Shown: positions 27,761 to 36,685, counted from the stretch's first letter. The stretch is 64,000 bases of DNA from Bacteroidia bacterium (GCA_030427735.1 JAUIBP010000008.1:1-64000); one strand, 5' to 3'. Notes: generated by a model from the letters alone, not told the origin. A program made the numbers and translations.

Positions 27761-29578
27761 TTATAAATCGAAATAGTTGATATAGGTGTTCAAATCCTTG
27801 TCGCCACGGCCAGATAAACTCAATACCACAACATCATCTGGTTTAAATTGTCGTTGTTTAAAAACGGCAAGTGCGTGCGAACTTTCTATAGCGGGAATAA
27901 TGCCTTCCAGTTTACATAATTCCAATCCAGCTTGCATGGCTTCGTCGTCGGTAATCGATATGAATTCGGCACGACTAGTTCTAAATAAATTGGCATGCAT
28001 AGGACCAACTCCAGGATAATCCAATCCTGCCGAAATAGAGTAGGGTTCGGTAATTTGTCCGTCGTCGGTTTGCATCAATAAGGTTTTACTACCGTGAATA
28101 ATACCTTCCTTACCCAAAGCTGAAGTGGCGGCGCTTTCGCCAGAATGTACACCTAAACCAGCCGCTTCAACAGCAATTAAATTCACATCCGTATCATTCA
28201 AAAACTGATAAAAAGCACCAGCAGCATTACTGCCACCACCCACACAAGCAATAACATGGTCGGGTTTGGTGCGGCCTTCTTTGTCTTGTAATTGCCATTC
28301 GATTTCTTCGGAAACTACTGCTTGAAAGCGCGCTACCATATTCGGATACGGGTGTGGACCAACCACGCTTCCGATGATATAATGTGTGTCTACCGGATTG
28401 TTAATCCAATCTCGAATGGCTTCGTTAGTGGCATCTTTTAAGGTGCGACTTCCCGATAATGCAGGCACAACTGTGGCTCCTAGCATTTTCATGCGGGCTA
28501 CATTTGGCGCTTGTCTGGCAATATCAATTTCGCCCATATAAACCACACATTCTATGCCCATAAGAGCACAAACCGTAGCCGTTGCAACACCGTGTTGTCC
28601 AGCGCCAGTTTCGGCAATAATGCGTTTTTTGCCCAAGCGTTTCGCCATTAAAATCTGACCAATCGTATTATTGATTTTATGCGCACCAGTATGATTTAAA
28701 TCTTCGCGTTTTAAATAAATTTTGGTGTTGTAACGTTCGCTTAAACGTTTCGCAAAATAGAGCGGCGACGGACGCCCCACATAGTCTTTTAAAAGCTGAT
28801 TGAATTCTGCTTTAAAATCGGGTTCGGCCATAATTTTAAGGTAATTTTGGCGTAATTCTTCTACGTTTGGATAGAGCATTTCGGGAATGTAGGCGCCTCC
28901 AAATTCGCCATAATAACCGTGCTCGTTTATATTGTAATTCATAGTTGAGGTGTTGCTTAGTATTTGTGTTTTAAATTGTTGTACCAGATTAAAATCTTTT
29001 AAGCCAGGTGCCGTTTCAAATTTACTGTTTACATCTAAAGCATAACAGTATTTGGACGCCGAACTTTTTAGAAATTGATGGATGTTTTTGACGTCGTCTA
29101 AACCGATTCCGCCACTTAAAAAATAGGGTTTAGTAGATGGATAAGCTTCTAGAATATTCCAATTGAAACTATAACCATTACCGCCTGGAAGTTTGCCTTT
29201 GGTGTCGAAAAGAAAATAATCGCAAACCGACTCGTAAGATTTTAGAACTTTAAAATTGAAATGGTCTTTTATAGAAAAGACTTTTATGATTTCGAGATTT
29301 GATTGTTTGCTTTGAAGTGACGAACAAAATTCAGGCGATTCATCTCCATGCAATTGCACGACTTGAAAATCGTATTTCGAAACGGTATCAATAATTTCCG
29401 ATTCCGAAGCATTCACAAAAACCCCTACTTTTTTAATCGATTTGGGTAATTCAGGAATGTCTGAAGTGATAAACCGAGCTGATTTCTCATAAAAAATAAA
29501 GCCAAGAAAATCGGGTTTCAGGCTAGCGATGGCCTGAATATTTTCTCCCGAAGTCATGCCGCAAACTTTCAATTTCAT
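27761..29578 (-). CDS. trpFB: phosphoribosylanthranilate isomerase-tryptophan synthase beta, single reading frame
   Basis: One open frame of 605 codons holds two enzymes. Residues 1-about 205 are TrpF (KVCGMTS with the catalytic Cys, VQLHGDE, and [15 protein letters not shown] with the catalytic Asp). From Met213 the protein is a complete 393-aa TrpB ([14 protein letters not shown] lysine in [23 protein letters not shown]). The join is the short polar stretch TQILSNTST. Met213 (ATG at 28942) is where a free TrpB would start, so two products from an internal start remain possible. The usual Flavobacteriaceae arrangement is two adjacent genes. Confidence 0.9.
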   Translation of the reverse strand: MKLKVCGMTSGENIQAIASLKPDFLGFIFYEKSARFITSDIPELPKSIKKVGVFVNASESEIIDTVSKYDFQVVQLHGDESPEFCSSLQSKQSNLEIIKVFSIKDHFNFKVLKSYESVCDYFLFDTKGKLPGGNGYSFNWNILEAYPSTKPYFLSGGIGLDDVKNIHQFLKSSASKYCYALDVNSKFETAPGLKDFNLVQQFKTQILSNTSTMNYNINEHGYYGEFGGAYIPEMLYPNVEELRQNYLKIMAEPDFKAEFNQLLKDYVGRPSPLYFAKRLSERYNTKIYLKREDLNHTGAHKINNTIGQILMAKRLGKKRIIAETGAGQHGVATATVCALMGIECVVYMGEIDIARQAPNVARMKMLGATVVPALSGSRTLKDATNEAIRDWINNPVDTHYIIGSVVGPHPYPNMVARFQAVVSEEIEWQLQDKEGRTKPDHVIACVGGGSNAAGAFYQFLNDTDVNLIAVEAAGLGVHSGESAATSALGKEGIIHGSKTLLMQTDDGQITEPYSISAGLDYPGVGPMHANLFRTSRAEFISITDDEAMQAGLELCKLEGIIPAIESSHALAVFKQRQFKPDDVVVLSLSGRGDKDLNTYINYFDL

Positions 29579-29579
29579 A

Positions 29580-30365
29580 CTATTGGTTTAAAGCATTTAT
29601 AAATTCGGTAGCACTCTTGCCGGCATCGTCGGTTTTCATAAAGTTTTCACCTATTAAAAAGCCTTTGTAACCATAAGGTTGCAAGGTTTTGATGGCTTCA
29701 ACCGAGCTAATACCACTTTCCGAAACTTTTACAAAATCGTCTGGAATAAGCGCGCTTAATTGCTTGCTCGTTTCTAAAGACACTTCGAAGGTTTTCAAAT
29801 TTCGATTATTTACTCCCAACATGTCTAGGCTTGGCATCACCGATTTTTGAAGTTCGTCTTCATTATGGACTTCCAATAAAACATCCAATTGTAAGCTTTT
29901 AGCCAATTCTGAAAACATTTTGATTTCGTCTCGTGTTAAAATGGCCGCGATGAGTAAAATTACATCGGCACCATAAGCCTTGGCTTCAATAATTTGATAC
30001 GGATCGATAATGAATTCTTTGCGTAGCAAGGGTAAATTACAACTGGCTCTGGCTGTTAATAAATCGTCTAAACTACCACCAAAATATTTGCCATCGGTAA
30101 GTACAGACATGCCGCAAACTCCTGCATTCTCGTAACCTTTGGCTACGTCAAACACATTCAATTTTTGATTGATAACGGCTTTAGAAGGCGAACGGCGTTT
30201 GTGTTCGGCAATAATTCCTGTATTACTTTGTTTTAAAGCCTTAGCTAAAGAATTTGTAGGTCTAGTAAACAGCACCGATTGCTCTAATTGTTTTACAGGA
30301 ATGAGCGATTTTCTTAAATCGACTTCGCGGCGTTTATCGGCTACAATATTATCTAAAATAGTCAT
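29580..30365 (-). CDS. trpC: indole-3-glycerol phosphate synthase
   Basis: A 261-aa TIM barrel that closes the indole ring in the fourth step of the pathway. Signatures are [10 protein letters not shown] near residue 53, [33 protein letters not shown] and VSESGI. It starts 3 nt after trpD and ends 1 nt before the trpF-trpB frame. Confidence 0.96.
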   Translation of the reverse strand: MTILDNIVADKRREVDLRKSLIPVKQLEQSVLFTRPTNSLAKALKQSNTGIIAEHKRRSPSKAVINQKLNVFDVAKGYENAGVCGMSVLTDGKYFGGSLDDLLTARASCNLPLLRKEFIIDPYQIIEAKAYGADVILLIAAILTRDEIKMFSELAKSLQLDVLLEVHNEDELQKSVMPSLDMLGVNNRNLKTFEVSLETSKQLSALIPDDFVKVSESGISSVEAIKTLQPYGYKGFLIGENFMKTDDAGKSATEFINALNQ

Positions 30366-30368
30366 GGT

Positions 30369-31361
30369 TTAAGCGCTTAATGTTATTAATGTTTGTAATC
30401 GTTTTAGTGCTTCACCCGAAGCTAAAGAGGCTTTGGCAGCTTCAAAGCCATCTGAAATCGAGGTGCCTTTTACTGTAGCAATTGCCATGGCTGCATTGGC
30501 GCAAACCACGTTGTTTTGGGCTTTGGTGCCATTACCTTCTAAAATATTAACAAAAATATCAGCAGCTTCTTTTATTGTATTTCCTCCAAAAATATCGGAC
30601 TGTTTTATTTGTTGTACACCAAAATCTTCTGGCGAAATCATAGTTTCCATGCCATTAGAAATCACTTTAGTGTCGCAGGTTAACGAAATTTCGTCGTAAC
30701 CATCTAAAGCGTGAAGAATGGTGAAATTTTTATCGGTATTCTGATATAAATAGCCGTATAAGCGTGCTAATTCTAAGCTGAAAACACCTACCAACTGATT
30801 TTTAGGAAAGGCCGGATTCACCATAGGTCCAAGCATGTTGAAAAAGGTTTTAACTCCTAATTCACGTCTAATAGGAGCCACGTTTTTCATGGCGGGATGA
30901 AACAGCGGGGCGTGCAGGATGCAAATTCCAGCATTTTCCAAACAGCGCTCTAAAAAGCCTGAATCGTTAGTGAAAGCTACGCCTAAATGTTCTAAAACAT
31001 TACTAGACCCTGAAACGGATGACACCCCATAATTACCGTGTTTAGTAACATTAACACCTGCGCCTGCCGTAATAAAAGAGGCTAGGGTAGATATGTTAAA
31101 CGTGTCTTTACCATCGCCCCCTGTACCACATAAGTCGATGGTGTTGTACTCTGAAAAATCGACTGCTAAACAGAGTTCCAATAAGGCATCGCGAAAACCT
31201 TCCAATTCGTTGGTTGTTATGCTACGCATCATATACACAGTTAAAAAGGAAGCAATTTGACTTTGGTTATATTCGCCCATAGAGATATTAACCAATACGC
31301 GTTTGGCTTCTTCTTTTGAAATGTGCTCGTGATTGATGAGTCTGTTAAGAATATGTTTCAT
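30369..31361 (-). CDS. trpD: anthranilate phosphoribosyltransferase
   Basis: A 330-aa enzyme that joins anthranilate to phosphoribosyl pyrophosphate. It has the diagnostic glycine loop CGTGGDGKDTFNIST, the KHGNYGVSSVSGS motif and HPAMKNVAPIRRELG. It is a stand-alone TrpD, not fused to the glutaminase, and lies 2 nt after trpG. Confidence 0.96.
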   Translation of the reverse strand: MKHILNRLINHEHISKEEAKRVLVNISMGEYNQSQIASFLTVYMMRSITTNELEGFRDALLELCLAVDFSEYNTIDLCGTGGDGKDTFNISTLASFITAGAGVNVTKHGNYGVSSVSGSSNVLEHLGVAFTNDSGFLERCLENAGICILHAPLFHPAMKNVAPIRRELGVKTFFNMLGPMVNPAFPKNQLVGVFSLELARLYGYLYQNTDKNFTILHALDGYDEISLTCDTKVISNGMETMISPEDFGVQQIKQSDIFGGNTIKEAADIFVNILEGNGTKAQNNVVCANAAMAIATVKGTSISDGFEAAKASLASGEALKRLQTLITLSA

Positions 31362-31363
31362 AA

Positions 31364-31930
31364 TTAAGAATCTAACCAGTTTTTAAGCATTTGTTTTCCG
31401 TTGGGTGTTAACACCGATTCGGGATGATATTGCACACCTTTTACATCGTAAAATTTATGTCGGAGTGACATAATTTGACCGTTTTCATCAAAAGAAGTTG
31501 CTTCTAATTCGTCGGGTAAATTATTGTCGACTACCCAAGAATGGTAACGGCCAACAGGGAAACTGCTTTCGAATCCTTTAAATAAAGGCTCGTCGGTCAC
31601 CGCCAAAGTAACTTCTGTAGCTACTCCGTGATATACGTTATCTAAATTTTTTATACTTCCACCAAAAACTTCACCAATAGCTTGTTGTCCAAGACATACC
31701 CCTAAAATGCTTTTAGTAGGTGCATAAGTTTTAATGATGGTTTTTAGAAGACCAGCTTCATCTGGAATACCAGGTCCTGGAGAAAGTACAATTTTATCGA
31801 ATACAGCCACTTCTTCCAAACTTATTTTATCGTTACGTCTTACCGTAACTTGACAGCCTAAATCCTCTAAATAATGTACCAAATTGTAGGTGAAACTGTC
31901 GTAATTATCGATGACTAAAATGTGTTTCAT
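31364..31930 (-). CDS. trpG: anthranilate synthase glutamine amidotransferase subunit
   Basis: A 188-aa class I glutaminase that feeds ammonia to TrpE. The nucleophile is in GVCLGQQAIGE, the oxyanion region in LSPGPGIPDEAG, and the His-Glu pair in VQYHPESVLT. It could also serve para-aminobenzoate synthesis, as such subunits are often shared. It lies 22 nt downstream of trpE. Confidence 0.95.
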   Translation of the reverse strand: MKHILVIDNYDSFTYNLVHYLEDLGCQVTVRRNDKISLEEVAVFDKIVLSPGPGIPDEAGLLKTIIKTYAPTKSILGVCLGQQAIGEVFGGSIKNLDNVYHGVATEVTLAVTDEPLFKGFESSFPVGRYHSWVVDNNLPDELEATSFDENGQIMSLRHKFYDVKGVQYHPESVLTPNGKQMLKNWLDS

Positions 31931-31952
31931 TGTTTTAAAATGTTTAGGCTTA

Positions 31953-33356
31953 TTAAATGTTTTTTGCTAAATCGATGGCTTTGGTTAAGGCACCAAGTTT
32001 GTTGTACACTTCTTGAAGTTCGTCTTCTGGTTTCGATTTTGATACGATTCCAGCGCCTGCTTGCCAATGTAGTTTGTGGTTTTTACTCAAAAAGGTTCTA
32101 ATCATGATGGCATGGTTAAAGTTGCCATCGAAATCCATAAACCCAATAGCGCCACCGTAAAATTCGCGACTGGTTTTTTCGTATTTTTCTATCAGTTGCA
32201 TGGCCTTATGTTTTGGTGCGCCGCTTAAGGTTCCGGCAGGAAAGGTGTCGGCTACCACTTGCATGGTTGCTGTGTTGTTATGTTTTTTACCAATTACTTT
32301 GCTTACTAAATGGATAACATGCGAGAAGAACTGTACTTCGCGATAGGTTTCTACAGTAACTTGATTGCCATGTCTGCTCAAATCGTTTCTAGCAAGATCG
32401 ACTAACATGACATGTTCGGCATTTTCTTTATCGTCTTGCGCTAATTTTTTAGCTAATTCGGCATCTTTTTCGTCGTTTCCAGTTCGCTTGAATGTGCCTG
32501 CAATAGGATGAATTTCGGCTTGATTGTTTTTAACTACCAATTGAGCTTCTGGCGAGCTGCCGAAAATTTTAAACGTACCATAATCAAAATAAAATAGGTA
32601 AGGAGAAGGGTTTATGCTACGCAATGCGCGATACACATTAAACTCGTCGCCTTTAAAATGTTGAGAGAATTTTTTAGATAATACTAATTGGAACACATCG
32701 CCACGAGCACAGTGTTGTTTGGCTAGCTCGACATGTTTTTTATATTCGTTATCGGTTAAATTAGACGCGATATCTTGGTCTGTTGTAAATTGATAGCTAG
32801 CAAACTGATTGGCTTTTATAAGCTGATGAATATCGTCTATATTATTATCGGCTTCGTAACAATGCGCAAAAATATAAGCTTCGTTGTTAAAATGATTAAT
32901 GGCAATTATGTTTTGATAAACGGCATAATATAAATCTGGAATTTCTAAACCGTTATCTTTTTTAGAAATGCTAATATCTTCAAAATAACGAACCGCATCG
33001 TAGCCTATGTACCCAAAAATACCATTGTTTATAAATTTAAAAGTAGTGTTGTTGTCTACTGTAAATCGTTTAGTATAGTCGTGAATGGCTTCTGTTACAC
33101 TGACGTTTTGATCGATTAAAGTGGTGAGTGTTTCGCCGTTTGGAAAGTGCTGCGAAATGGTTTCGTTTTGAACTTTAATAGATGAAATAGGATTAAAGCA
33201 GATGTACGAAAAACTATTGTCGTTTGCATGATAATCGCTACTTTCCAGTAATATGCTATTTGGAAATTTATCTCTTATTTTTAGATATACATTAACAGGT
33301 GTAATGGTATCGGCAAGGATTTTTTTGTAATGTGTGGTTAATTTAAATGTTTTCAT
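31953..33356 (-). CDS. trpE: anthranilate synthase component I
   Basis: TrpE makes anthranilate from chorismate. I set the start at the ATG at 33356 (467 aa, MKTFKLTTHYKK). The frame is open to a TTG at 33395, but that codon lies inside the attenuator stem. The chorismate-binding domain is clear: HPIAGTFKRTG, VMLVDLARNDLSRHG, PAGTLSGAPKHKAM, GGAIGFMDFDG and QAGAGIVSKS. It is first in the structural operon, directly behind the attenuator, and probably feedback-inhibited by tryptophan. Confidence 0.95.
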   Translation of the reverse strand: MKTFKLTTHYKKILADTITPVNVYLKIRDKFPNSILLESSDYHANDNSFSYICFNPISSIKVQNETISQHFPNGETLTTLIDQNVSVTEAIHDYTKRFTVDNNTTFKFINNGIFGYIGYDAVRYFEDISISKKDNGLEIPDLYYAVYQNIIAINHFNNEAYIFAHCYEADNNIDDIHQLIKANQFASYQFTTDQDIASNLTDNEYKKHVELAKQHCARGDVFQLVLSKKFSQHFKGDEFNVYRALRSINPSPYLFYFDYGTFKIFGSSPEAQLVVKNNQAEIHPIAGTFKRTGNDEKDAELAKKLAQDDKENAEHVMLVDLARNDLSRHGNQVTVETYREVQFFSHVIHLVSKVIGKKHNNTATMQVVADTFPAGTLSGAPKHKAMQLIEKYEKTSREFYGGAIGFMDFDGNFNHAIMIRTFLSKNHKLHWQAGAGIVSKSKPEDELQEVYNKLGALTKAIDLAKNI

Positions 33357-33370
33357 GTGTTGTAAGCAAT

Positions 33371-33400
33371 AAAAAAGGCTTGTCGTGAATGACAAGCCTT
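33371..33400 (-). terminator. trp operon attenuator (leader terminator)
   Basis: A perfect 10-bp stem AAGGCTTGTC/GACAAGCCTT with a 6-nt loop is followed on the minus strand by six T residues, 15 nt before the trpE ATG. It lies inside the transcribed leader, so it is a regulatory terminator. The segment TTCACGA (33383-33389, minus) covers the loop and the start of the 3' arm and can pair instead with TCGTGAA of the leader. Confidence 0.88.
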
Positions 33401-33434
33401 GTTATTTTTTATGTTTAAAATATACGTAATAGGT

Positions 33435-33497
33435 CTAGTTCACGAAGTTTGAGTTTCGAGAATTCCACCACCAAGTATGATTTAATATTGTGTTCAA
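33435..33497 (-). CDS. trpL: trp leader peptide, 20 aa, three consecutive Trp codons
   Basis: The frame from TTG at 33497 to TAG at 33435 encodes 20 residues including NHTWWWNSRN; the three Trp codons are at 33465-33473. Straight after them come TTCTCGAA (33455-33462, minus) and TTCGTGAA (33439-33446). These two can pair with one mismatch, and the second can also pair with the attenuator. The initiator is a TTG; no in-frame ATG lies between it and the promoter. Confidence 0.8.
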   Translation of the reverse strand: MNTILNHTWWWNSRNSNFVN

Positions 33498-33515
33498 TTG
33501 TTTACTTATTTGATT

Positions 33516-33546
33516 CAAATATAGGAATGTAAAATTAGTTTTCAAA
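33516..33546 (-). promoter_or_regulatory. trp operon promoter
   Basis: On the minus strand TTTG (33543-33546), a 19-nt spacer and TATATTTG (33516-33523) match the Bacteroidota consensus fully. The leader peptide would begin about 10-15 nt after the start of transcription. Confidence 0.75.
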
Positions 33547-33565
33547 TATTTTTTCAAAAAAATGA

Positions 33566-33614
33566 AAATAAAAATTCCTGCAGTTCAAGACATTGCTTTT
33601 GAATCTGCAGGAAT
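33566..33614 (-). terminator. yceI operon terminator
   Basis: A 10-bp stem ATTCCTGCAG/CTGCAGGAAT extended by TTCAA/TTGAA is followed on the minus strand by TTTTTATTTT. It closes the marR-nitroreductase-yceI unit just before the trp promoter. Confidence 0.8.
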
Positions 33615-33659
33615 CAGGTAATCACACAAATCTACTAGTCTACTGAATTAGGGGATCCA

Positions 33660-34226
33660 CTAGTATTTTAAAGTCACATTTAAATCGAACTCGTCGTAAA
33701 TAGCTTTATCTTGTAAATCGTCGAAAAAGCTAGCCGAACCGTATTTAATGTTGTATTTAGTTCTGTCTATTTTTAAAGCAGCAGTAGCTGTACCGTTATC
33801 GGCATTCATTTTAAAAGTTATAGGTTTAGTAATACCTTTAATAGTTAAATCTCCTGTAACGGTATATTCTGGCCCTTGACTTTCAACTTTAGTGAATTTT
33901 AAGGTTGCTGTTGGGAATTTTTCAACACCAAAGAAATCATCGTTTTTTAAATGACCGTCTAATTTCGCTTTCCAGTCACCTTCAAGATCTTTTGTGTTAA
34001 TAGTGGTCATATCCATAGTAAAATCGCCACCAGCTAAAGTTTTGCCATTAAAAACTAAGGTACCTTCTTTTAAGGTAATAGTTCCGTTATGTTCGCCAGT
34101 TACTTTGTGGCCAACCCATGTAATTTGACTTTCTTTTACGTTAACTTTTTTGTCTTTTAAAGTTGTGAATGATGCAAATGCAATAGCAATTAATAGTACA
34201 AATGCTGTTTTTACTGTGTTTTTCAT
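33660..34226 (-). CDS. YceI-family periplasmic lipid-binding protein
   Basis: A 188-aa protein with a signal peptide (VLLIAIAFASFTT). The YceI lipocalin-like beta-barrel follows, with SQITWVGHKVTGEHNGTI-type start, LEGDWKAKLDGHLKNDDFF and FPTATLKFTKVE. Family members bind polyisoprenoid or similar lipids in the periplasm; many are induced by stress. It ends the operon headed by the MarR gene and lies 26 nt after the nitroreductase gene. The stop codon falls within an ACTAGT hexamer (see the polylinker-like finding). Confidence 0.9.
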   Translation of the reverse strand: MKNTVKTAFVLLIAIAFASFTTLKDKKVNVKESQITWVGHKVTGEHNGTITLKEGTLVFNGKTLAGGDFTMDMTTINTKDLEGDWKAKLDGHLKNDDFFGVEKFPTATLKFTKVESQGPEYTVTGDLTIKGITKPITFKMNADNGTATAALKIDRTKYNIKYGSASFFDDLQDKAIYDEFDLNVTLKY

Positions 34227-34252
34227 GTTTTAATTTTTAGGTGTTTATTTAA

Positions 34253-34885
34253 TTATATAGTTGAAAACAATTCGTTTTCTGGTTTTCTTACTTTTTTGTA
34301 ATGTTGTGTTTCGTCTTCTGAAGCGCGATAGCCAAGGGTAATTACAACGGCGGCATTTAAATTCTCTTTGTCAAGGCCGAGTATTGTATTGTAAGCCGCG
34401 TTGTCGAAACCTTCCATAGGACACGCATCTATTTCTAACGATGCAGCGGCAGATAAAACATTACCCAAAGCAATGTAGGCTTGTTTTGCTGTCCAAGCAT
34501 TCTTGGCTTCGTTAGGTAATGCAATAACGTTAGATTTCATCATTTGCGAATACCCCTCTAGTTGGTCTAGCGGTAAACCGCGAGTTTCGCTAACATTATT
34601 AATGTAATCATCAACCAAAGAATCGTCTGCATCTGTCATGTTGGCTAATACCATCATGTGCGAAGCATCGGTAATTTGCGACTGGTTCCAAGACGCTGCC
34701 TTAAGTTTTTCGCGCGTGTCTTTATCTTCAATAATTAAAACTTTATACGGTTGTAGACCGTAAGACGATGCCGATAATTGAATAGCTTCTTTTAAAATAT
34801 TTAAATCAGCGTCAGAAATTTTTTTGTTGGGATCGAATTGTTTAGTTGCGTATCTCCAGTTTAGGTGTTTTAAGTATGTATTCAT
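34253..34885 (-). CDS. nitroreductase-family NAD(P)H-dependent oxidoreductase
   Basis: A 210-aa flavoprotein of the NfsB/FMN-dependent nitroreductase fold. It has RYATKQFDPNKKISD at the N-terminus, SSYGLQPYKVLII for FMN binding, and the C-terminal VVITLGYRASED. It would reduce nitro-aromatics, quinones or related oxidants in the cytoplasm. A MarR-type operator lies just upstream (34908-34919), and the marR gene precedes it on the same strand. Confidence 0.9.
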   Translation of the reverse strand: MNTYLKHLNWRYATKQFDPNKKISDADLNILKEAIQLSASSYGLQPYKVLIIEDKDTREKLKAASWNQSQITDASHMMVLANMTDADDSLVDDYINNVSETRGLPLDQLEGYSQMMKSNVIALPNEAKNAWTAKQAYIALGNVLSAAASLEIDACPMEGFDNAAYNTILGLDKENLNAAVVITLGYRASEDETQHYKKVRKPENELFSTI

Positions 34886-34907
34886 AATATTGTTGTTTTT
34901 ACATTAG

Positions 34908-34919
34908 TTGTATATACAA
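34908..34919. promoter_or_regulatory. MarR operator in front of the nitroreductase
   Basis: The perfect 12-bp palindrome TTGTATATACAA lies 23 nt before the nitroreductase start. The same 12-mer is the core of the site in front of marR. Confidence 0.65.
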
Positions 34920-34940
34920 GTATTTTGATTTTAAAAAAAA

Positions 34941-35396
34941 TTACGAACGTAATTTTGTAAGTAAATAATTTAAGGTTTTTAATTCTTCGGTGTCTAAATT
35001 TGCTGTTAATTTGTTTTCGGTTTCCTCTATAATAGGGTCCATTTCTTTTAATAATTGTAAGCCTTGTTTAGTAATGTATATATCTACTTTGCGTCGGTTT
35101 TTTTCGCAAGTAAAACGTTCTACCAGACCTTTTAAAATTAACTTGTCTACAAGTCTTGTGGTATTACTCATTTTATAAACCATTCTGTCTTGTATGTCCT
35201 GTAAGTTTGCTGGACTTCCTTTTTTACCTCTTAATATACGAAGCACATTAAACTGTTCGTTAGAAAGATCGAAAGTTTTAAAAATACCGCCAATGGTTTC
35301 TTTAGCCCAAATACTAGAATAGGTTATGTTCAAAACCGTTTTCTTTTTAAGGGGGATGGGTTGCGATGATTTTAAGATGTCTTCTAACTCTTTCAT
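34941..35396 (-). CDS. MarR-family transcriptional regulator
   Basis: From the ATG at 35396 (MKELEDILKSS) the product is 151 aa. The winged helix is visible as NLQDIQDRMVYKMSNTTRLVDKL with the wing in ERFTCEKNRRKVDIYI. MarR proteins bind short palindromes and release them on contact with phenolic or oxidising compounds. The frame extends to a TTG at 35417, but that falls in the operator. It heads the unit marR-nitroreductase-yceI and should repress it. Confidence 0.88.
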   Translation of the reverse strand: MKELEDILKSSQPIPLKKKTVLNITYSSIWAKETIGGIFKTFDLSNEQFNVLRILRGKKGSPANLQDIQDRMVYKMSNTTRLVDKLILKGLVERFTCEKNRRKVDIYITKQGLQLLKEMDPIIEETENKLTANLDTEELKTLNYLLTKLRS

Positions 35397-35403
35397 ATAC
35401 AAT

Positions 35404-35422
35404 ATTTGTATATACAAATGTA
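35404..35422 (-). promoter_or_regulatory. marR promoter -7 box with overlapping operator
   Basis: A perfect 16-bp palindrome ATTTGTATATACAAAT lies at 35404-35419. On the minus strand TACATTTG (35415-35422) matches the -7 consensus and overlaps it, the geometry of an autorepressor. No clear -33 box was seen. Confidence 0.7.
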
Positions 35423-35509
35423 TAAATGATTTTTGGATTGGTCACTATAAATTCTATAATTTTTTGTTAAATAATAAAACCGCCTTTTTGTCTTCATTAT
35501 TTTTATAGC

Positions 35510-36049
35510 ATGAAACATTATTTATTATTATGCTTTTTAGTGTGCATGTCTTGTAAAGAATCCGCTAAAAAAACAGAAGCTTTAGTAGAGGAGGCACCTG
35601 TAGTAGAAACAGAAGTTGTTAAAGAAACTTCAGATTTAAAAGTTTATAATTTTACAGAAATAGAACCGCTGTTACATAAAACAGGAGATAAGATTTATGT
35701 GGTCAATTTTTGGGCAACTTGGTGTGCGCCTTGTGTTAAAGAGCTGCCATATTTCGAAAAAATTACTGAAGATTATGCCAATAAAGATGTAGAAGTGCTA
35801 TTGGTTAGTTTAGATTTTTCGAAACAATACGAGACTAAACTTATTCCGTTTATAAAAACACATCAACTAAAGTCGGAAGTTGTAGCGCTTAACGATCCAG
35901 ATTCTAATGCTTGGATCCCTAAAGTAGATCCTGAATGGTCTGGTTCTATTCCGGCCACAATTATTTATAAAGGAAACACACGCAAATTCTTCGAAAAATC
36001 GTTTACTTATGAAGAATTACAAACAGAAATTAATCAATTTTTAAATTAA
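35510..36049 (+). CDS. TlpA-like thioredoxin-fold lipoprotein
   Basis: A 179-aa lipoprotein with lipobox LVCMSC (Cys15). A Glu/Val-rich linker follows, then a thioredoxin domain with the active site NFWATWCAPCVKELP. It likely acts as a periplasmic thiol-disulfide reductase of the TlpA/ResA type. The next gene, also thioredoxin-fold, starts 5 nt downstream, so the two form an operon. Confidence 0.88.
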   Translation: MKHYLLLCFLVCMSCKESAKKTEALVEEAPVVETEVVKETSDLKVYNFTEIEPLLHKTGDKIYVVNFWATWCAPCVKELPYFEKITEDYANKDVEVLLVSLDFSKQYETKLIPFIKTHQLKSEVVALNDPDSNAWIPKVDPEWSGSIPATIIYKGNTRKFFEKSFTYEELQTEINQFLN

Positions 36050-36054
36050 TACTT

Positions 36055-36666
36055 ATGAAAACTATCAAACACATGTCGGCTTTATTAGTGCTATTGGTAC
36101 TATCGGCCTTTGCGCCTGTAAAAGATACAGGCGGTTATAAAGTTGGAGATATTGCTACCGATTTTAAATTAAAAAACGTAGATGGAAAAATGGTGTCTTT
36201 AAAAGATTATAAAGATGCTAAAGGTTATATCGTCATTTTCACCTGTAATACCTGCCCGTATGCTGTGGCTTACGAAGATCGTATTATAGATTTAGATAAA
36301 AAGTATGCGGCTAAAGGATATCCTGTTGTGGCCATCATGCCAAACAATGTTAAAGTAAAACCTGCAGATAATTTAGACGCTATGAAGGTTAGGGCGGAAG
36401 AAAAAGGATTTACGTTCCCGTATTTAATAGATGCCGATCAAACTATTTATCCGCAATACGGAGCTACAAAAACACCACATGTATTCGTGCTTCAGAAAAC
36501 TAAAAAAGGAAATGAAGTAAAATATATAGGTGCTATTGACGATAATTTTGAAGATCCATCTGCTGTAAATACAAAATATGTAGAAAATGCTGTAGATGCA
36601 CTTTTAGAAGATAAAGCCATTAAAGAAACAGAAACCAAAGCTATTGGTTGTTCTATTAAAGTGTAG
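36055..36666 (+). CDS. exported peroxiredoxin/thioredoxin-like protein
   Basis: A 203-aa protein with a signal peptide (LLVLLVLSAFAPV). An AhpC/TSA-type redoxin domain follows: GDIATDFKLKNVDGKMVSLKDYKD, then FTCNTCPYAVAYEDR with a CxxC pair in the active-site position. Members are typically annotated as thioredoxin-family proteins and are probably periplasmic. It closes the two-gene redox unit and is followed by a terminator. Confidence 0.85.
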   Translation: MKTIKHMSALLVLLVLSAFAPVKDTGGYKVGDIATDFKLKNVDGKMVSLKDYKDAKGYIVIFTCNTCPYAVAYEDRIIDLDKKYAAKGYPVVAIMPNNVKVKPADNLDAMKVRAEEKGFTFPYLIDADQTIYPQYGATKTPHVFVLQKTKKGNEVKYIGAIDDNFEDPSAVNTKYVENAVDALLEDKAIKETETKAIGCSIKV

Positions 36667-36685
36667 TTAGCACATAAGCGAACTC

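Noticed and set aside
33357-33395. 13-residue N-terminal extension of TrpE from a TTG
   Set aside because: The TTG is in the attenuator stem; the ATG at 33356 gives the normal TrpE N-terminus.
35397-35417. N-terminal extension of MarR from a TTG
   Set aside because: The TTG is inside the operator and next to the -7 box; the ATG at 35396 is better.
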